DNA from: Moringa oleifera
Lineage: Eukaryota > Streptophyta > Magnoliopsida > Brassicales > Moringaceae
Length of the DNA stretch: 64,000 nt
Assembly (NCBI GenBank): GCA_021397835.1
Contig: JAJFZO010000476.1
Location: forward strand, 558,001-622,000
Direction: 5' to 3'
Each line of letters starts with the position of its first letter. Position 1 is the stretch's first letter. Positions 57,970-64,000 of this stretch are shown in pieces. The notes under the pieces are model-generated. The model had not been told where the DNA came from. It ran no database searches and saw only the letters and a program-made list of their open reading frames with translations. The translations under genes were made by a program, and so were the position numbers.

Positions 57970-59367
57970 TCACGGACTTTCAAAGAACTCCATCTCCTGA
58001 ATATTACACAGCCAAATTAGTCAAAATTAAGAGCACCACAGGAATCTACTAGCAATAGAAAAAGAAAAGGAACTTCCCAAGACCAAGTTGCCTCAAGGTG
58101 AAGGGGAAAGTCTATGAAGTTACAGTGTTTTATTGGAATTGGTAGACCGACAAACCAAATATCATCCCCTAAAATTAGTGTGCAAAACCTACCACGTAAA
58201 CGTTGATTGGAAGAAAGTATGAAAAGGCAGGAAACAAATTGATCAAGGTCACCTCCGCATTAAGGGAATGGTTAAATGACCATGATGATATTTTAGTTAT
58301 ACTCCATCCACCCTTTCGGTGTTCATTTATCTTATTTGGTATAACAGATTACAAAAGTATACCCTGCACCTGACCCTATCAACTTACAAGACACCACTTG
58401 TCCAAATTTAAAAATCAGGCTTTATTATAGAAGAGTAATTCTCTGCATACCTTGCCACACACTGGACAACTTTCACTCCTTTCCAACCATTCATAAATAC
58501 AACTAAGGTGAAAATGGTGGGAGCATCTCATAGTAATTTTCGGATTTTCTGGAGTATAATCTGCAAAAATGTTAACCCATGTAAATATAAATAGAAAGTC
58601 ATGAAGGCAAACCACTTTTCCACTTAACTATTGCTACCGGAAGTATGATTTTTACACCAAATTACAATCATTTAGTAAATAACTAAAGATATCAGCACAA
58701 AACAAAATATAGACATCATAACAATGCATAAATTACCGTCAAGACAAGTAGGACAGACATCTTCATCTTCAGAGGAAGGTTGAATATAAGTGAGCCCATA
58801 TGCAAATTTTGTTGGGAATGCCCTCTCTGAGGACTCAGAATTGCCTAATTTACTGTCTTCTTGAGAGTCAACTCCATCCCATTTCCTCCCAGAACTGTTC
58901 ATATTCCTCCTTAGTGGTTGTGAATCATCTTGAAGATGAATCATTGATTTGTCACGCCTAGAGACCAAGCCATCACGCTGAGAACAAGAGTATCTCTGAT
59001 CAGTATCATAAGGAACTGATCTTGAGACTGTGACTTGAGTATCGTTATCTGGTAAGGCTGTTCCAATCCCTGGCGAAGCCAAAGAAGTAGCTCCTTGAAC
59101 TGGTGATGATGCTGATCGCCCCTCAAGTCTATGAAACATGGCATTGTACTACATGCAAGATGAAGAGAAGGAAAGCAAAGCCACATCAAATTAAAAATGA
59201 AAATATAAGTTACACAAGGTCAAGCAGCCGAACGATTTGGAACATACTCCGCCAAACAGCTGGTGAAAAACAAATCGTAAGCAAATGCAGTGCCTATATA
59301 CTGAATTGCTTGAGTAAGCATATTCTTCAAGTTCATCACTGCATAGACAGCAACAGGAAGCACCCAT
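57970..59367 (-). CDS. Membrane-anchored RING-H2 E3 ubiquitin ligase (RHB1A/At3g02290-like)
   Basis: Four exons on the minus strand: 59367-59248, 59148-58737, 58560-58451 and a 27-nt last exon 57996-57970, giving 222 aa. The N-terminus MGASCCCLCSDELEEY has the Gly-2 of N-myristoylation and a Cys cluster suited to palmitoylation, so it should sit on a membrane face. The middle is Ser-rich and disordered. The RING-H2 begins EDEDVCPTCLDDYTPENPKI and continues RCSHHFHLSCIYEWLERSES then CPVCGK, so all eight zinc ligands are present (C-x2-C, C, H-x2-H, C, C-x2-C). The phase-1 intron after CLD splits the first ligand pair from the rest. The tiny last exon codes EMEFFESP and a stop. Without it the frame would read on into the intron (GKVCRELLFYNKA). 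Substrate unknown. A non-coding first exon near 60320-60470 is likely. Confidence 0.92.
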
Positions 59368-62300
59368 TTCTACTGTTGCAAATACAGTGTGGAGAACCGT
59401 GGCTGAACAGCTAAAAAGCAATGAAGGCAGATTAGAAAAGAAAGATATTTCCTAGTAATTCCACCAACAAAATAAATTTCGCATATTATAAAAGTACATG
59501 ATGCTAATGATAGGATAAGTAGAGTCAGACACAGGAACCTCTTTCTTACTTTCTGAAGGCACTGTTTGTTAGCTCATGATGAAATTTTTTTATAAAAAAA
59601 AAAAAGACACATCACTCTGACATACAGAATCTGCCTATTGCCTTGTGTTCTTTGGTGAAAACAGAATACTAACACCAAATTATATACAAATGAATAACAT
59701 ATTAAATAGAAAATGGAAACATTTGCACAAATGGTAAGAGCGTGCAATACAGAAAACACAATAAGAACAAAAGGAGAGGGAACTATCTGGAAAACTTAAT
59801 CAGAAAAATGCAAGTGATCCGCATTTCTTGCAAGAAATTGATAACAAGGCGTTTCCTGAAAGAAAAACCCGCTGATTCCTAAACCTTCAAAGAATATGCA
59901 GGTTTCTTCCTGGACCTCATGTTCAAGCTTAAACCTGAGAATTGAAAAACCCCCCAATTGCCATGCACAAACACTTAGGCGCACCTGTGCATACAAGTAT
60001 ATACGGATGCACAATCACAATTAAGCAGCGATGGTGCAGCTGTAAATCAATGAAGGGGAAGCCAAAAGAAATCAAAGCAAAAACATGGACGAAAGTGAAG
60101 AGGGAAATTAAGGAGATGACTAAAAGAAGAGAGTCGAAACAGGAGACGATCATAAGGCCCAAGAAGACACACAATCCAAAAGTATAAGTCAACGAAATTC
60201 AGAAAATTAAGATCGTTCCGAAACTATGATGTCCAGGATCGCAGAAAATCCTAGGGTTCATATAATAGGCTCGAATAAAAAGGGTAAAAATGGAGGGGAT
60301 GGAGTGTAGTCTGCAAGTACCTTTCAGCTGAATGATTTTATCAGGAGTCTAAGGCACTCCACGGAACCAAAGACTTTGGGGTCCAAGGCAAACGCCAAAC
60401 GAGAGACTCGTGTCCTCTGATTTCGAGAGCTTTCAAATCCAATCTCAGAGCTAACGCTTAAAGGAAGCATTCTATGCTGAACAGCGAGTGCCAGTGCCAC
60501 TCAAGTGTAATGGTAGAATACTTGCCAGTAGAAACAAATATCAACTACGCAATACGCATGGGATTTGGTGTGCACCCGCTGCCGCTACCGCTTGATGCAG
60601 TGGCAACGGTCATGATGGGCATTGGGCCCATCAAGCTCCCATCCTATCCCAGCCCTCATTATTATTATTTTTTCACTGAAAAAAATCAAGTGAAGGATGC
60701 CCAACATGGTTTAGTAATTTAATGATTTTAATTTGATTAGATGGCTCCACGCTAAGAAAAATGATCTGATCATCTAAAAAAGCTCGCTAATTTGAGATTA
60801 TTATAAAAAAAATAATTTAAAAACAAATCATAAACAACATTGTGTTTTGAATATTTTTATGACTTTTAATTTTTTATTCTTGAAAATATTTCATCTGCAT
60901 TTAAAATTTATATTAGATCTTTGATTCAAAGTATATTGTTAACTCATTTGGATATTCTTTTTATTAGTTAAGTGAGTAGTAAAACATTAAAGTCTTTATT
61001 AATAGTATATTAAAATTAGTAGTCTTTTCTCATATTGTTTTTTGTTTAGAGTTGATAAAGTTTTTATTAAAATAAAAATATTTTTTAATTTTTTCAAAAT
61101 AGTATAATTTTAAATGAAATCATAATTTTTATTATTTACAGAGTAATTTAAAATTAAATGAAATTAATATTTTAATACTATTTTTCATAATATATTAAAT
61201 GTGTTGATTTATTAAACTTGTTAATTACCCGTATTTAAAAAATCTACAAACATGTGAATGGTATCCAAGTCACTTTGATGATCTCATCTATCTCACACTC
61301 CAAATGACTTCATAAAATGTATAAATCAAGGTGACTATGGTAATTGCATTTATTAATGACTCCAAAACCTGAGACATCTAACTGTGTAATATTTATTTTT
61401 TAACATTTAAACACTTAAATTTATTGAATTTAAATTTTTTGTTAACTTAAATTGTGTTAATTTTTGATAAAATAATCACATGTGATAAATCCATGATCAA
61501 ATTTTTATATTAATATAATAAAATTTTATAATATTTTAATAAAAACTTAATATTAGTTTAAATTAATAAAAAAAAATCTTGATTTGATTAGTTCTACGAA
61601 CCCACCACTTAAAGTTGGGTGGGAGTTGTCAGATTCTACTTACTACTAATTATTCGAGGAAAACAAAAAAGAAAAATCAAAAAGTAGGTGGACTTAGCAT
61701 CTCTCATGCAATGTTGTTTGCTGTTCACCTGACTCACTTAAAATACAGGCAGTCCATTAAATCCCCTGAGGGCAGAAGCATTAAAAATTCCTCTAAAACG
61801 ATGAGATGGAATGGAATCAATTGATTTAATCTAATTTTTTTATTTTTAATTTGATTTAAATAATTAATCGATTCAATTCGAGTTGAATATTTAAAAGCTC
61901 GTTCAAGTGCTTCACAGATTATTCCAGATGCTGTTGTCCCCTTTCCACCATATGTTATAGTGTCAGATCAAAGCTTTGATACCAATAAAACAACCAAAAA
62001 AGAAAAAAAAAAATCCAAAATTGACATAATAAAGTTGTTAATAAAGATTTAAAAGCTATGAATATAACAAAAAATCAAAACAATTCCAACACAGAAAATG
62101 AAAACTAACACAACCAATTACCAATTAAAAAACCAAAAAAAAAATAATTTAAAATAAAAAATATCGTCACATTTTTCTAAATTTTAAAATTTTTTAGGTA
62201 ATATTTTATTTTGAAAAAAATGTTTTTTTGAATATTTTTATATAATTTAAATCTTATTTTTATTAATTAAAAGCAAAAAATTATAATTGAATATTAATTT

Positions 62301-62632
62301 TGTTCGTTTAAAGAAAAAAAATGGATAAAAAACCATCCAATCCCAACTGAAATTTTTTCAATTTGAGTCTTTCAATTTCATCCATTCAATTTAGATGCAA
62401 TTTCAGCATCGATCTGGTTCAGTGTTGGATTAGACTCTAAATCGAAATCAGCCAAATCCCTTTCCATCCAGAGATTATTAAAACCCAAATCTAAAATGAT
62501 GAGATAAGACCTTCGAGGGTAACAGAAACTACCGTGATTATAATCAAGGAAGGAAATACCAACAGTCTTCTAAGATGAAAGGCCAGTTCTGGGGAGAGAG
62601 ATAACATTAAGTTTTACAGCACCATGAAACCT
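59368..62632. other. RING-gene leader and intergenic region
   Basis: About 59368-60470 should hold the leader intron and first exon of the RING gene, and 60470-60720 its promoter, where a palindromic TGGGCCCA (60623-60630) and a CCTAGGGTT (near 60250) are seen. About 60720-62560 is AT-rich with no gene that I can support. Confidence 0.5.
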
Positions 62633-63476
62633 TCAAAGAATTTGACGCAGACCAAGCAGACTTTCATGAGACGCGCTGGGGATAGCAGCTTGAATTGAAT
62701 CATCGGCTTTCTGGTCAAAGCAGTACACAGGAGCCTGCCACTTCTCATCCTCCAGGGCTGCTCCCACTTCGAATGTCATCACATGAGCTTCCCTCCCTAC
62801 ACGATATTTGCCCCATTTCATCAACAAATTACACATTACTAGTTTTCATTTTGCTTTCTCTTTTCAATAAAGGAAGTACAGAGAAAGTGTGGAATTTCAA
62901 TTTTAAAGGAATTTTATCCCCTTTTTCATACCTGGTACATAGAGCGGTGAAACAATTAATTTAGGTTTTTCGAATTGCAAACTGGAATCAAGGAATTGAA
63001 TTACCTGTGTAAAAGACCCAGTGGACGGGCCTCTTGGTGACCACATCCTCATAGTACCAGATAAAATCCACCTTCTCCCAGACATTACAGAGAAACCCAT
63101 CAACGCGACGCTGACCCAGATACTTGGCTCCGTCAAGCCAATTAGGGCGCAGAATCCCAACCTCCAGCTTCGCGGTTCTGCATTCTTTGGAGGAGTCCAA
63201 AGTGTAGAAGAAGGAAGTGCCGTTGTTCCACTCCAGGTCGTACAGAAGCTTACCCAACTGGTCCTGCATTATGTTGAAGTTTCGACCATTGGGCCAATCG
63301 TACCAGAGATCTATTAGTTGAAGGGAACCGCTGTAGTTCATGAACAGCACGGCGTGGAATTGGTGCGGCCATGGCTTCGGTGTCGGGTCCTCTGTCACAG
63401 CATACTCGGTTGAGAAGCAAAGTGAAGCCAAGATGAAGAGGATAGACAAGGAGATGGGTTTGGTCAGAAACGCCAT
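62633..63476 (-). CDS. Secreted protein of the At4g14100-like family
   Basis: Two exons on the minus strand, 63476-63005 and 62796-62633 (phase 1), give 211 aa. The ATG at 63476 begins a good signal peptide ([20 protein letters not shown], cut near STEYA). The mature part is [80 protein letters not shown], and ends [20 protein letters not shown] followed by a short tail. Two N-glycosylation sites (NYS, NGT) and several Cys fit an apoplastic or endomembrane location. The family is annotated in Arabidopsis as a putative glycosyl-transferring protein, but I see no known catalytic motif and would not trust that name. An ATG 72 bases upstream (63548) is in frame and would add 24 residues in front of the signal peptide. 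I prefer the shorter form. Confidence 0.88.
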
Positions 63477-63710
63477 TATTGCTTGATGGAGGGACGCGTG
63501 GATGGTATTGCTTTCTTTATTTATTATACGGTAATGCAACTCGGGCATGACAAACTACTCCAACCGGACTCGGGTTGTTCGGATGGATCCCGGTCTAGGT
63601 CCGGGTTGTTAGAGCCCCAGATTGAAGGTTGAGAAGTTCTTCTCCTTTTCCTTTTTCTTTTAAAATTATAATGCATAAGATAATTTACAGCGATTATTTA
63701 CTATTAGAGG
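63477..63710. other. Promoter side of the At4g14100-like gene
   Basis: Short spacer between the gene and the LINE relic. Contains a GC-rich stretch with a repeated GGTCCGGGTTGTT-like word (about 63570-63610). Confidence 0.5.
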
Positions 63711-64000
63711 ATTTGATTTCAAGGATCTCCAAAGCTAGATACTAAGCAAGGGGTGATGTGCTTACTGCCAACTTAGGGCACAACTCAAATTTTACTTGGA
63801 GAAGCATCTGGAGCTCTCGTGCTATTCTGAAAAGTGGAATCCCATGAAAGATAGGCAATGGTCTTGACATAAATGTTTGGAGTGAAGCCTGGCTCCGGGA
63901 CTCAAATAATCAATTTGTCAATTTGTAGAGACACCAGTGATCCCTAAACTGAAAGATTCAATGGTATGTGATCTTCTGATGCCTGATTCTCTAAAATGGG
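63711..64000 (+). mobile_element. Decayed LINE (non-LTR) reverse-transcriptase fragment
   Basis: The plus strand encodes broken pieces typical of the C-terminal region of plant LINE polyproteins: GFDFKDLQ near 63711, then FTWRSIWSSRAILKSGIP (about 63790-63842), a stop, KIGNGLDINVWSEAWL (about 63848-63895), and VCDLLMPDSLKW near the window end in another frame. Several stops and at least one frameshift show it is dead. It continues past the right edge. Confidence 0.75.

Noticed and set aside
1..64000. CRISPR array, operon, phage or plasmid features
   Set aside because: No regularly spaced repeats, no bacterial gene structure; all genes are plant nuclear type with introns or organelle-targeting signals.

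Overview
The window is nuclear DNA from a flowering plant, most likely a eudicot. The genes have many short exons with GT..AG introns, the spaces between genes are very AT-rich, and the products are plant-type (xylan synthesis, a group X ERF, CYP51G, an NPF transporter, a thylakoid-lumen FKBP, a P-class PPR). There are no operons, CRISPR arrays or rRNA genes. All gene models were assembled by hand by joining open frames at GT..AG sites with matching phases. They have no transcript support.

Layout from left to right: ERF transcription factor (+, about 3.0-5.3 kb); plastid DUF2301 membrane protein (+, 10.0-12.4); mitochondrial Rieske iron-sulfur protein of complex III (+, 13.6-16.0); SEC14/CRAL-TRIO protein (-, 16.6-19.3); IRX10-type GT47 xylan glycosyltransferase (+, 22.4-25.9); plastid transaldolase (+, 28.5-32.3); FKBP19-type thylakoid-lumen immunophilin (+, 33.6-37.5); CYP51 sterol 14-demethylase (-, 38.6-40.6); small basic mediator-associated-protein-2-like nuclear protein (-, 42.6-44.4); NPF6.1-like NRT1/PTR transporter (+, 48.5-50.7); intronless PPR protein (-, 54.4-56.7); membrane-anchored RING-H2 protein (-, 58.0-59.4); secreted At4g14100-like protein (-, 62.6-63.5). 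The right edge cuts into a decayed LINE reverse-transcriptase relic.

The genes do not form one pathway. Their order does carry information: Rieske, transaldolase, FKBP19 and the NPF transporter have Arabidopsis counterparts that I remember as consecutive loci (At5g13430 down to At5g13400). The window therefore looks like a conserved collinear block with extra genes kept between them. Several housekeeping genes have an AAACCCTA(A) telo-box close to the start.

The intergenic DNA is not featureless. It holds several diverged AT-rich repeat families: a hairpin (foldback) family seen at least three times, a second family seen about six times with one inverted pair, a 290-bp element with 15-bp perfect terminal inverted repeats, and a possible tRNA-derived SINE relic. 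I found no convincing new multi-gene system. The most useful leads are the missing in-frame ATG of the ERF gene, the foldback families, an orphan exon-like ORF beside the NPF gene, and the paired G-boxes plus TGACGTCA site upstream of transaldolase.
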